This document shows positions 15,067-22,515 of a stretch of 24,796 nt of DNA, piece after piece. The notes beneath the pieces are model-generated. The model saw only the letters and a list, made by a program, of their open reading frames with translations. It was not told the origin of the DNA and made no database searches. The position numbers were made by a program, and so were the translations under genes. Source of the stretch: JAWLBR01 sp041687495 (GTDB taxonomy: Bacteria > Bacillota > Limnochordia > DTU087 > JAAYGB01); the NCBI GenBank assembly GCA_041687495.1, contig JAWLBR010000044.1, positions 1 to 24,796 on the forward strand, written 5' to 3'. The stretch's first letter is position 1. Every line of letters begins with the position of its first letter.

Positions 15067-15095
15067 CACAATCAGGTGCAGGGGCACATAGCATA
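15067..15095 (+). promoter_or_regulatory. Candidate sigma-K/sigma-E type promoter of sigK
   Basis: CATAGCATA (15087-15095) fits the sigma-K -10 pattern CATAnnnTA exactly, preceded 16 bases upstream by CACA (15067-15070), which fits the -35 pattern mACm. Sigma-E shares most of this -10 element, and an overlapping CATAAAGT (15092-15099) is also sigma-E-like. The start site would be near 15102, just before the sigK ribosome binding site. In B. subtilis sigK is read first by sigma-E and then by its own product. Confidence 0.5.
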
Positions 15096-15112
15096 AAGTG
15101 ACTCAATAACTG

Positions 15113-15128
15113 CAGGAGGTGGCCCCTG
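15113..15128 (+). promoter_or_regulatory. Small hairpin enclosing the sigK Shine-Dalgarno
   Basis: CAGG (15113-15116) and GG (15118-15119) pair with CC and CCTG (15123-15128), with one bulged A and a TGG loop. The six pairs cover AGGAGG, the only ribosome binding site before the ATG at 15133. It may limit or time sigK translation. The helix is short and could form by chance. Confidence 0.4.
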
Positions 15129-15132
15129 ACAC

Positions 15133-15843
15133 ATGATCATCGCGAGTGCCTTAGCGATCCTGGCCGGAATACTGCAAAGTGCATCGCTGCTGGTGTCATA
15201 CGTATCTGGCTCCAGTGCGTTTCCCCAACCGCTGTCTGCCCAAGAAGAAGCTGATTGTTTGGCAAGGCTGCGAGACGGCGATGATACAGCCCGCAACATC
15301 TTGGTGGAGCGGAATCTGCGGCTTGTGGCCCATATCGTCAAGAAGTTTGACAACACTGGAGAGGACACTGACGACTTGATTTCCATTGGGACGATTGGTC
15401 TCATCAAGGCCATCAATACCTTCGATGCCAGCAAGAAGACTCGATTGGCGACATACGCAGCTCGGTGTATCGAGAATGAGATTCTTATGCATTTACGCTC
15501 GTCGAAGCGGGTGCGCAATGAGATGATGCTGCAGGATCCCATTGGAGCAGACAAAGAAGGTAATGAGATCACTTTATTGGACATATTAGGAACAGATGGA
15601 GATGAAGTAGTCGATCAGGTGGAACTAACCGTCGAACAGGAAAAGTTGTACCGAAAGCTGAGTAGTCTGACCAGCCGCGAGAAAAAGGTTTTGGAATTGC
15701 GCTATGGGTTGTTTGATGGGATCCGCAAGACCCAGCGGGAGATATCACGGAAATTGGGTATATCCCGATCTTATGTCTCCAGGATTGAGAAACGTGCTAT
15801 CAGCAAGCTCCATCAAGCCATGTGTGGTCAAAGTCAGCTGTAG
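15133..15843 (+). CDS. sigK: Sporulation sigma factor pro-sigma-K
   Basis: Sigma-K directs late mother-cell transcription, including coat and cortex genes. It is made as an inactive membrane-bound precursor cut by the protease SpoIVFB. The 236-residue protein is continuous, with no interrupting element like the B. subtilis skin. It has a hydrophobic pro-sequence (ALAILAGILQSASLLVSYV). The S22-Y23 bond aligns with the known B. subtilis cleavage site (LVS/YV). AFPQPLS follows, then region 2 (NLRLVAHIVKKF, DLISIGTIGLIKA, ATYAARCIENEILMHLR). Region 4 ends in GISRSYVSRIEKRA. AGGAGG is 13 bases before the ATG, at the long end of normal spacing. The position between a U32 gene and yqeG is not the B. 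subtilis one. Confidence 0.97.
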   Translation: MIIASALAILAGILQSASLLVSYVSGSSAFPQPLSAQEEADCLARLRDGDDTARNILVERNLRLVAHIVKKFDNTGEDTDDLISIGTIGLIKAINTFDASKKTRLATYAARCIENEILMHLRSSKRVRNEMMLQDPIGADKEGNEITLLDILGTDGDEVVDQVELTVEQEKLYRKLSSLTSREKKVLELRYGLFDGIRKTQREISRKLGISRSYVSRIEKRAISKLHQAMCGQSQL

Positions 15844-15869
15844 ATACTGAAGTGCTAAATGAGGCACAC

Positions 15870-15905
15870 AAGGCTCCATCCCTGTCCCTGGGGTGGAGCT
15901 TTCTG
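15870..15905 (+). terminator. Terminator after sigK
   Basis: AAGGCTCCA (15870-15878) pairs with TGGAGCTTT (15894-15902), with inner CCC/GGG pairs. TTTCT at the 3' side gives a short T-rich end. It separates sigK from yqeG. Confidence 0.75.
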
Positions 15906-15951
15906 CTACCCGTAGCTTTTCCTGGGCAGGATATTCCGCTTAGCTTGCGAA

Positions 15952-15982
15952 TTGAACAGGGACGCACGGTACACCATATATT
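15952..15982 (+). promoter_or_regulatory. Weak candidate promoter of yqeG-yqeH
   Basis: TTGAAC (15952-15957) is followed by CATATA at a 17-base spacing, or TATATT (15977-15982) at 19. It is the only sigma-A-like pair between the sigK terminator and yqeG, and neither reading is close to consensus. Confidence 0.3.
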
Positions 15983-16020
15983 GGGAAGATGCGCCGCAGG
16001 TAGTGTCTAGAGGTGAATTT

Positions 16021-16590
16021 ATGATCGAGAGGTTCTGTCCCGACGAGGTACACAAGTCTTTACATGATGTGGAGCTATCCAGACTGTGGGAGCAAGGTAT
16101 TCGAGGTATCATCCTAGATATAGACAATACTTTGGTGGGATGGGGCTCAGAGGTCATGTCGGTTAAAACCCTGCACTGGCTGAGAAAAGCCAAACAGTGT
16201 GGGTTTAGGCTGTGTATTGCCTCCAATGGCGTAACCAAACGGGTTGAAGCCATGGCCGACGCCATCGGAATTCCAGCCATAGCCAAGGCCGTTAAGCCTA
16301 GGAAAAAACCTTTTCGGAGTGCTCTGGTTTTGCTGGATACCACAGCTGAGCAGACTGCGGTCATTGGGGATCAGATTTTCACTGACGTGTTCGGCGGTAA
16401 TCGCCTAGACCTGTACACAATCTTAATCAATCCACTTAGTCATGATGAACTGAGCTCAACCAAGCTGGTACGCAAGGTGGAGCGTTCGGTGATGCGCCGG
16501 CTGCATCGTAAAGGTTATCTGTCAGAGCAGCAGCTTACCTCACGACTGCAAGCGACGGCCAAGAAAAATCGCAACGATAAGGGGAATTAG
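16021..16590 (+). CDS. yqeG: YqeG family HAD IIIA-type phosphatase
   Basis: The 189-residue protein belongs to the HAD superfamily. The nucleophile motif is IILDIDNTLVGW with D33 and D35. Motif II is CIASNG, the motif III lysine lies in KPRKKPF, and motif IV is VIGDQIFTDVFGGNRL. In Bacillota it is nearly always next to yqeH, as here (4 bases apart), suggesting a shared role around ribosome assembly, but its substrate is not established. ATG 16021 follows AGAGGTGA (16009-16016) by 4-5 bases. The frame is open back to TTG 15952 with no ribosome binding site, and those 23 residues are not conserved. The C-terminus is basic. Confidence 0.93.
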   Translation: MIERFCPDEVHKSLHDVELSRLWEQGIRGIILDIDNTLVGWGSEVMSVKTLHWLRKAKQCGFRLCIASNGVTKRVEAMADAIGIPAIAKAVKPRKKPFRSALVLLDTTAEQTAVIGDQIFTDVFGGNRLDLYTILINPLSHDELSSTKLVRKVERSVMRRLHRKGYLSEQQLTSRLQATAKKNRNDKGN

Positions 16591-16594
16591 GTAA

Positions 16595-17758
16595 GTGAGC
16601 AGAAGAAAATGCCAGGGGTGCGGAATACCACTGCAATCAGAAGATCAGGACAAGCCCGGTTACGTTCCAACAGCGAGCATGGAACGTGACGACGTGCTGT
16701 GTCGGCGCTGTTTCCGTCTCCGCCACTACGGAGCAGCAGAGGCGGTAACGCTCTCTGCCGCCGACTATGAACAGACCGTGCGACACTCTATCAGTCGAGC
16801 TGATGGACTGCTGGTGATGATGGACATAGTAGACTTTGAAGGCAGTTTTGACGACACTCTCCTCAACGTGATTGATCGGCCCTTTTTAGTGGCAGTTAAC
16901 AAGATGGATCTATTGCCGGCGGTGGTACCAGTAAGGGAAGTTGAAGACTGGGTATACCAGAGATTTGAAGCCAAAGGCTTGGTTCCGGAGAACTGTGTTG
17001 GCATTAGCTCTCACAGTGGGCTGAATATGAACCGGCTTTGGGCTGAACTTGCTCGCCTCGATGGCTCACGGTTTACCGTGATTGGAGTGACCAACACCGG
17101 TAAGTCAACTCTATTGACACAAGTTCTGCGGGATAAAGGCCACGGGAAAGGCAAAAAGGCAGGCAGGGCAGCGGGCCCAACCGTGTCAGACGTTGCGGGG
17201 ACAACTTTAGGCGCCACAGAATACAACATTCCTGGAGATGGTATTAGGCTTGTCGATACTCCGGGACTTGTGCCAACTGGGCGCCTCAGCGACGCCGTTT
17301 GCCAGGAGTGCCAAAGGGCGTTAGTGCCTCACAAGCCACTATCTAGCCGTCTCTTTGAACTTGGCGGTGGCCAGAGTATTCTGCTCTCCCGCTATTGTCA
17401 GATCGATGTGTCCGCTGATTCCTTGAATGTTCAGGGCGACACCGCTGTGGTGGTGGCCTACGCACCGGGAGACGTCGTGGTGCACCGTACTCGCCGAGCG
17501 AAAGCCGATGAGCTACGCCTTGATCCCAGTACCTCAGTCTTTGGGACAGTCTGCGATTCCTGTGGCCAGGAATTGGGACAGATCCAGTGGATCACCAGAG
17601 ATTTTGAGCTTTCCCCGGGGTGGGACCTAGCGGTATCGGGGTTGGGTTGGATTAATGTCAAGCGGGACTCACTGCAGGTGCAGGTCACGGTACCGGCGGG
17701 AATCAACGTGGTTAAGCGAGTCAACTTGGTTGGTAGGAAGGATCTGGCCTGGACATAG
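16595..17758 (+). CDS. yqeH: Ribosome biogenesis GTPase YqeH
   Basis: YqeH is a circularly permuted GTPase needed for 30S subunit assembly. The 387-residue protein has an N-terminal zinc finger (C6, C9, C36, C39). The G motifs are in permuted order: G4 NKMD (102-105), G5 SSHSG (138-142), G1 GVTNTGKST (164-172), a G2-like AGTT (201-204), and G3 DTPG (221-224). A C-terminal RNA/protein-binding domain follows, with WDLAVSGLGWINVK. Two further CxxC pairs (C236/C239 and C320/C323) lie after the GTPase domain. I do not recall these as usual, and they could form a second metal site. GTG 16595 follows AAGGGG by about 10 bases. Normally aroE-yhbY-nadD follows; here the aro operon does. Confidence 0.95.
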   Translation: MSRRKCQGCGIPLQSEDQDKPGYVPTASMERDDVLCRRCFRLRHYGAAEAVTLSAADYEQTVRHSISRADGLLVMMDIVDFEGSFDDTLLNVIDRPFLVAVNKMDLLPAVVPVREVEDWVYQRFEAKGLVPENCVGISSHSGLNMNRLWAELARLDGSRFTVIGVTNTGKSTLLTQVLRDKGHGKGKKAGRAAGPTVSDVAGTTLGATEYNIPGDGIRLVDTPGLVPTGRLSDAVCQECQRALVPHKPLSSRLFELGGGQSILLSRYCQIDVSADSLNVQGDTAVVVAYAPGDVVVHRTRRAKADELRLDPSTSVFGTVCDSCGQELGQIQWITRDFELSPGWDLAVSGLGWINVKRDSLQVQVTVPAGINVVKRVNLVGRKDLAWT

Positions 17759-17872
17759 AACGCCTCTGATCTTGTAAAGAACGGCTATATTGGAAGCATG
17801 GCGGTGGATTTTGGCTCTATAAGGACAAAAAGGCAGGATTTACCTTGCAAATGGTAGAATTGCTGGAAAGAA

Positions 17873-17910
17873 CTGTTCCGGTCGGCGGCTTCGGCCGGTT
17901 CAGCTGTTTT
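17873..17910 (+). promoter_or_regulatory. Terminator-like hairpin in the aroC leader (candidate attenuator)
   Basis: CCGGTCG (17878-17884) pairs with CGGCCGG (17892-17898) with one G-T pair. CTG/CAG extends it across a TT/TT mismatch. GTTTT (17906-17910) follows. It ends only 15 bases before the aroC start codon and just before its ribosome binding site, so any aroC transcript that is made must pass through it. That position fits an attenuator better than a plain terminator. The stretch 17759-17872 has no clear promoter; TTGGAA (17790) and CTATAA (17817) are too far apart at 21 bases. Confidence 0.45.
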
Positions 17911-17925
17911 CAAAGGGGGAGAACG

Positions 17926-19137
17926 GTGTTGCGCTTCTTAACGGCCGGGGAGTCTCACGGGCCTGCGTTGACAGCTGTAATCGAGGGCTTGCCAGCAGGG
18001 CTGGAGATTTCATCAGAGCAGATTAATCGTGATTTAGCCCGCCGTCAACAAGGTTATGGACGGGGTGGGCGAATGGCCATCGAGACGGATCGAGTCTCGA
18101 TATTGTCGGGTGTTCGTTTCGGACGCACATTGGGTTCCCCGGTGACACTGCAGATTGTGAACCGAGATTGGGAGAACTGGACTGAGGCCATGGCGATAGA
18201 CGCTCCTCGCCCCCACGATGATGCAACACAGCGTCGGGTGACCAAGCCGCGACCAGGCCACGCAGATTTGACCGGATCCCTAAAGTATGATCACGACGAT
18301 GTTCGCAATGTGCTTGAGCGCGCCAGTGCCAGGGAGACGGCGGCCCGGGTGGCAGTAGGAGCAATAGCCAAAACCTTACTATCCGGACTTGGTATCTCGG
18401 TTTTTTCCCAGGTAGTGAGCATTGCCGGGGTACGTGCTGACGTACTGGGGACCCTAGGGGATGTCCCGAGCATTGAGCAGTCGCCTGTGCGTTGCTTTGA
18501 CCCACAAGCCAGCCGAGCCATGTGCCGCAAGCTCGACGAGATCAAGGCAGAAGGTGACTCGGCGGGCGGTAGGTTTCGGGTGGATGCCGTTGGGGTGCCC
18601 CCTGGCTTAGGCAGTTATGTGTCTTGGGAACGCCGGCTGGACGCACAATTGACCGGCGCCTTGATGAGCATCCCTGCCATCAAAGCTGTCGAGATCGGTT
18701 TGGGATTTCGTGCCGCTGATTTGCCCGGTTCGCAAGTACACGATGAGATGCAACCGCCCCAGGTCAGGGATCTGACGGAGACTCCTTGTAGAATCTCGAT
18801 GCATCTACCTGTTCGCAAAACCAACAACGCTGGGGGTATCGAAGGCGGTATGTCCAACGGCGAACCTATCTGGGCAGTGGTGGCCATGAAACCCATTCCA
18901 ACCTTGTACCAACCGCTGCAGTCTTTCGACCTTGAGACAGGGAAGGCCTACGCGGCCAAGATCGAGCGCAGTGATGTGTGCGCGGTGCCGGCGGCGGCTG
19001 TGGTAGGAGAAGCGATGATGGCTTGGGTTTTGGCAGAAGCGGTGCTGGAGAAGTTTGGTGGTGACAGTGCCTCACAGTTGAGCGATAGCTACCGTCGATA
19101 TGTGGATCATGTCAGTCGCAGATTAAGTCGGGAGTGA
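17926..19137 (+). CDS. aroC: Chorismate synthase
   Basis: The enzyme converts 5-enolpyruvylshikimate-3-phosphate to chorismate using reduced FMN, the last shikimate step. The 403-residue protein begins MLRFLTAGESHGPALTA, the usual N-terminus. It has the conserved RRQQGYGRGGRM (about 44-55), RPGHADLTGSLKY and RASARETAARVAVGA. The FMN-site region NNAGGIEGGMSNGEPI comes next, then the C-terminal RSDVCAVPAAAVVGEA. GTG 17926 follows AGGGGGAGAACG. The frame is open back to a TTG at 17845, but the extra 27 residues are not conserved and span the leader hairpin. It heads the aroC-aroK-aroB-aroQ unit; aroK begins 2 bases after its stop. Confidence 0.96.
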   Translation: MLRFLTAGESHGPALTAVIEGLPAGLEISSEQINRDLARRQQGYGRGGRMAIETDRVSILSGVRFGRTLGSPVTLQIVNRDWENWTEAMAIDAPRPHDDATQRRVTKPRPGHADLTGSLKYDHDDVRNVLERASARETAARVAVGAIAKTLLSGLGISVFSQVVSIAGVRADVLGTLGDVPSIEQSPVRCFDPQASRAMCRKLDEIKAEGDSAGGRFRVDAVGVPPGLGSYVSWERRLDAQLTGALMSIPAIKAVEIGLGFRAADLPGSQVHDEMQPPQVRDLTETPCRISMHLPVRKTNNAGGIEGGMSNGEPIWAVVAMKPIPTLYQPLQSFDLETGKAYAAKIERSDVCAVPAAAVVGEAMMAWVLAEAVLEKFGGDSASQLSDSYRRYVDHVSRRLSRE

Positions 19138-19139
19138 CT

Positions 19140-19685
19140 ATGCCCGTGAAACCGCAGGCGATAAGTAACGTTGTTTTGGTGGGCATGATGGGCAGCGGTA
19201 AGTCAACGGTGGGGAGAATTTTGGCTCAAGCCCTTAATTGGAATTTTGTTGACACCGATCAGTTGGTGGAGCAGGAGTTTGCTGCCTCGGTAGAGGACAT
19301 TTTTTCCGTGCATGGCGAGCAGGCCTTTCGCGAATGCGAGAGCGATGTCATAGGAAAAGTAGCCCAAGGTAACCGGCAGGTGGTGGCAACCGGCGGCGGA
19401 GCTGTTCTCTTGGCGAAGAACCGGCAGCTGCTGTGGGCGGACAGCTGTGTAGTTTGGTTGGATGCACAGCCGGCTGAGCTTGCTGCCCGCGTCGGGGTAA
19501 ACCCAAGTACTCGGCCTTTAGTCGCTGGCACCGACCTTGAGCAGCGGTTGAAGAGTATTCTGGAGGCGAGAAAGGCACTGTACAGTCTGGCTCACATTCG
19601 GGTGAGCACGGATGGCCTTGAGCCAGCGGCGGTGGCTAATGAGATTCGGGTTCAGTTAAGCGGGGTCTCTGCCTCGAGTAACTGA
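19140..19685 (+). CDS. aroK: Shikimate kinase
   Basis: It phosphorylates shikimate with ATP. The 181-residue protein has Walker A GMMGSGKST at 15-23 and the shikimate-binding acidic pair in VDTD (37-40). R64 lies in AFRECESDV, GGGA is at 85-88, and the lid arginine lies in NPSTRPL. Length and motifs are normal for the family. GGGAG (19130-19134) stands 5 bases before ATG 19140. A GTG at 19134 overlapping the aroC stop is in frame but sits in the ribosome binding site. The closeness to aroC implies coupled translation. aroB follows after 40 bases. Confidence 0.96.
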   Translation: MPVKPQAISNVVLVGMMGSGKSTVGRILAQALNWNFVDTDQLVEQEFAASVEDIFSVHGEQAFRECESDVIGKVAQGNRQVVATGGGAVLLAKNRQLLWADSCVVWLDAQPAELAARVGVNPSTRPLVAGTDLEQRLKSILEARKALYSLAHIRVSTDGLEPAAVANEIRVQLSGVSASSN

Positions 19686-19725
19686 GCCGAAGGACGATGG
19701 AACGCGGCCGAGGAGGTTTGTGCAG

Positions 19726-20814
19726 GTGCAGACGGTAACAGTACCCTTAGGCGCACAGAGCTATCCAGTATGGGTGGGCAGCGGTTTGATTGACCAAGTC
19801 GGCAGCCTGCTCGAGAGCGTAGGGGCGGCGGAGGGCTCAATTCTCTTGGTTAGTAACGACAGAGTCTTTGGTCTGTACGGAGACAGAGTCAAGGCCAGCC
19901 TGGCTGAGGCTGGTTTTCCTGTCTTGGTGGCCTGCCTTCCCGATGGTGAGAAGTACAAGACGTTAGACAGCGTGCAACAGGTCTACACCGCCGCCTTGGA
20001 GGGGCATCTAGATCGAGCCTCGTTTATAGTTGCCCTGGGCGGCGGGGTTATCGGTGATTTGGCTGGGTTTGCGGCGGCAACATTCATGCGGGGAATTAGC
20101 TTTATCCAAGTTCCAACGACCCTTCTGGCCCAAGTGGACAGTAGCATCGGCGGCAAGACTGGAGTTAATCACCCTTTGGGTAAGAATCTAATTGGAGCGT
20201 TTCATCAGCCGAAAGCAGTGGTCTGCGATCTGGATGTTCTCTCAACTTTGCCCCAGCGACAGCTGCTGAATGGACTTTCGGAAGTGGTTAAGCACGGCAT
20301 CATCGGTGACAGCGAACTGCTGGAGGCGATCGCAGCTAACCCGGAGCAGGCAAAATTCGGCCAGCTGGAGATGATTGAACAATGCGTTGTCCGATCACTT
20401 TTGCTTAAAGGTCAGATTGTCAGCCAAGATGAGAGGGAGGCCGGCGTGCGAGCGGTACTGAATTTCGGCCATACCATGGGGCACGCGGTGGAGCAGGTCG
20501 CCGGCTACGGAAAGTACACCCATGGTGAAGCTGTAGCCATTGGCATGCGGGGAGCTCTGGAACTTTCTGAGAAATTGGGCATGTTAGAGCCAAGCACCAA
20601 ACGTCAACTGGTGCGGATCCTGTCAGATTGCTCCTTGCCAACGGCGGTACCGGGGTGTGACCCGGCTGGATTGCTCAGCGCCATGTTTCGAGACAAGAAG
20701 AACCGCCAGGGTAGGATCCGGTTTGTCCTGCTGGAGGAAGTAGAAAGGCCTGTTGTCCGCGACGATGTGCCTCCTGAGGCTGTACAAGAGGTGCTGGAGA
20801 TGCTTACCGCCTAG
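19726..20814 (+). CDS. aroB: 3-dehydroquinate synthase
   Basis: It cyclises DAHP to 3-dehydroquinate, the second shikimate step, using NAD and a divalent metal. The 362-residue protein has PDGEKYKTL (72-80), the NAD-binding GGGVIGD (105-111), PTTLLAQVDSSIGGKTGVNH (130-149), and the metal ligands E186 (LSEVVKH), H249 (NFGHTMGH) and H266 (YTHGEA). AGGAGG (19711-19716) lies 9 bases before GTG 19726. GTG 19720 is in frame but only 3 bases from it, so I prefer the later start. No residue expected in the active site is missing. Confidence 0.96.
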   Translation: MQTVTVPLGAQSYPVWVGSGLIDQVGSLLESVGAAEGSILLVSNDRVFGLYGDRVKASLAEAGFPVLVACLPDGEKYKTLDSVQQVYTAALEGHLDRASFIVALGGGVIGDLAGFAAATFMRGISFIQVPTTLLAQVDSSIGGKTGVNHPLGKNLIGAFHQPKAVVCDLDVLSTLPQRQLLNGLSEVVKHGIIGDSELLEAIAANPEQAKFGQLEMIEQCVVRSLLLKGQIVSQDEREAGVRAVLNFGHTMGHAVEQVAGYGKYTHGEAVAIGMRGALELSEKLGMLEPSTKRQLVRILSDCSLPTAVPGCDPAGLLSAMFRDKKNRQGRIRFVLLEEVERPVVRDDVPPEAVQEVLEMLTA

Positions 20815-20852
20815 AGTTGGAGAGATCAAGCCATTTGGAAAGGGGCCTTAGC

Positions 20853-21299
20853 GTGAAGATTTTGGTGGTCAACGGCCCGAACTTGAATCTGCTTGGTTCA
20901 AGAGAGAGAGATATCTACGGAGGCCAGACACTAGCCGACGTGCAGGAGAAACTGCAGGAGTTGGCAGATACTCTGGGGTGTCAGCTGTTTTTCTTCCAAT
21001 CCAACCACGAGGGAGAGCTGTTGGATGAGATCCATTCCAGGCGCACTATGGTTGACGGGATCCTGATCAACCCCGGCGCCTTCACCCACTACAGCTACGC
21101 TCTCAGAGACGGGATCGCAGCAGTCAATCTGCCTTGTGTGGAGATCCACATCAGTAATGTGCACGCCCGAGAGTCTTTCCGGCGAGAAAGTGTCCTGGCT
21201 CCTGTGTGCTTAGGGCAGATTTCTGGATTTGGCCTACATAGCTATTTGTTGGGGTTACGGGCGTTGGTGACCTCTATTTCTGAGACAAGCTATAGTTAG
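20853..21299 (+). CDS. aroQ: Type II 3-dehydroquinate dehydratase
   Basis: It removes water from 3-dehydroquinate to give 3-dehydroshikimate. The 148-residue protein is the small type II (dodecameric) form: VVNGPNLNLLGSRE at 5-18, catalytic Y22 (DIYGG), NPGAFTHYSYALRD (73-86), EIHISN with H99, and SGFGLHSYLLGL. AAGGGG (20840-20845) is 7 bases before GTG 20853. An in-frame TTG at 20817 adds 12 non-conserved residues. It is B. subtilis YqhS in position, just before pepP (YqhT). The start lies 38 bases after aroB, so it is probably in the same operon. Confidence 0.96.
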   Translation: MKILVVNGPNLNLLGSRERDIYGGQTLADVQEKLQELADTLGCQLFFFQSNHEGELLDEIHSRRTMVDGILINPGAFTHYSYALRDGIAAVNLPCVEIHISNVHARESFRRESVLAPVCLGQISGFGLHSYLLGLRALVTSISETSYS

Positions 21300-21327
21300 T
21301 AATCATATTCTTGTGAGAGAGGTGAAA

Positions 21328-21366
21328 GCCAGTTCTCCAGGAGAAGACCCGGGGATCCCAACTGGC
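21328..21366 (+). promoter_or_regulatory. Hairpin between a Shine-Dalgarno and the pepP start codon
   Basis: GCCAGTT (21328-21334) pairs perfectly with AACTGGC (21360-21366); CTCC/GGGG can extend it inside. AGAGGTGA (21318-21325) lies just before it, and the pepP ATG lies 6 bases after it. Without the fold the ribosome binding site is 47 bases from the ATG; with it the effective spacing is about 8. The layout is the same as at rarA. Confidence 0.55.
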
Positions 21367-21372
21367 TAGAAG

Positions 21373-22437
21373 ATGAATCAGACTAGATTGACAAGATTTC
21401 GAGAGTTGCTTTCCCAACATGGATATGAAGCCTTTCTGGTGACACACCCAGACGATCGCCGTTACCTGAGTGGCTTTACAGGTTCTGCCGGTACTTTGCT
21501 GATCACGGCTGCAGAAGCTTTCTTACTTACGGATTTCCGCTATGTGGAGCAAAGTCGAGCTCAGGCACCCTTGTTTGACATTCGCCAATACCAGAATATG
21601 CCCGAAACATTGGCTGATTTGGCCCATTTGGCAAAAGTCGACAAGATTGCCTTTGCTTCTGATCATGTGACTTTCGCCGATGTGGAAGAACTAAAGGCAA
21701 AGGTTCCAGTTGAGTGGATTCCCACGCAGGGGCTGGTCTCCCGGTTGCGTTGGGTGAAGGAGGCCGAGGAGCTGGAGTGTATCGCTAAGGCTGCAGCTAT
21801 TGCTGACGCAGCTCTGGCGGAGATCCGGCCGATCATTAAGGCGGGTTCCAGTGAACGGGACATCGCATTAGAGTTGGAATTTGCGATGAAGCGGCGCGGG
21901 TCTGAAGGATTGTCCTTTGACAGCATTATTGCTTCTGGTCCCAATGGGGCACTGCCACATGCACGCCCCACGGAACGAGTCTTGCAGGATGGCGATTTTG
22001 TCGTGATGGATTTTGGCGCCATCTGGCAGGGTTACCACTCTGATATCACCCGAACATTTATGGTGGGCGAACCCACTAGTAAGCACCAAGAGATCTACGA
22101 GATCACCCTTAAGGCTCAGCTGGCAGCGCTACAGCATGTGGCACCAGGTCGGACTGGGAAAGAAATCGATCAGGTAGCCCGGGATATCATCTCAGAGGCG
22201 GGCTACGGCGATAGGTTTGGACACGGCTTGGGACACGGTGTTGGCCTTGCTGTTCATGAGGGTCCCACCTTGTCTTGGCGGGGTAAAGAGCCGCTGAGTG
22301 CTGGTATGGTTGTGACGGTAGAGCCGGGAATCTATCTGCCCGGTTGGGGTGGGGTCAGAATTGAGGATTTGGTGGTTGTCACTGAAGAAGGATGCCGCAT
22401 TCTGACTGCTACACCGAAAGAAATGCAGATTGTGTAA
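21373..22437 (+). CDS. pepP: Xaa-Pro aminopeptidase (M24B family)
   Basis: This cytoplasmic dimetal peptidase removes N-terminal residues preceding proline. The 354-residue protein has an N-terminal creatinase-like domain (THPDDRRYLSGFTGSAG, 24-40) and a pita-bread domain. The five metal ligands are D213, D224, H288, E317 and E331 (VMDFGA, GYHSDITRTF, GHGLGHGVG, VTVEPGIY, GVRIEDLV). It is B. subtilis YqhT (PapA) in position, directly before efp. Functional linkage with EF-P through proline-rich proteins is plausible. The ATG at 21373 is the first possible start in frame and gives the usual N-terminus, yet has no close ribosome binding site; the site lies upstream of a hairpin. Confidence 0.95.
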   Translation: MNQTRLTRFRELLSQHGYEAFLVTHPDDRRYLSGFTGSAGTLLITAAEAFLLTDFRYVEQSRAQAPLFDIRQYQNMPETLADLAHLAKVDKIAFASDHVTFADVEELKAKVPVEWIPTQGLVSRLRWVKEAEELECIAKAAAIADAALAEIRPIIKAGSSERDIALELEFAMKRRGSEGLSFDSIIASGPNGALPHARPTERVLQDGDFVVMDFGAIWQGYHSDITRTFMVGEPTSKHQEIYEITLKAQLAALQHVAPGRTGKEIDQVARDIISEAGYGDRFGHGLGHGVGLAVHEGPTLSWRGKEPLSAGMVVTVEPGIYLPGWGGVRIEDLVVVTEEGCRILTATPKEMQIV

Positions 22438-22515
22438 TTCTTCTTGGTGAGCTTGGCTTAATCTGTGATCTAGCTGCCAAAGCGCAGCTGCATATTGTAA
22501 GGGGGAACGATTTTA

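Noticed and set aside
17845..17925. 27-residue N-terminal extension of chorismate synthase from a TTG
   Set aside because: It covers the leader hairpin, has no ribosome binding site and no similarity to the known N-terminus; the GTG at 17926 has both.
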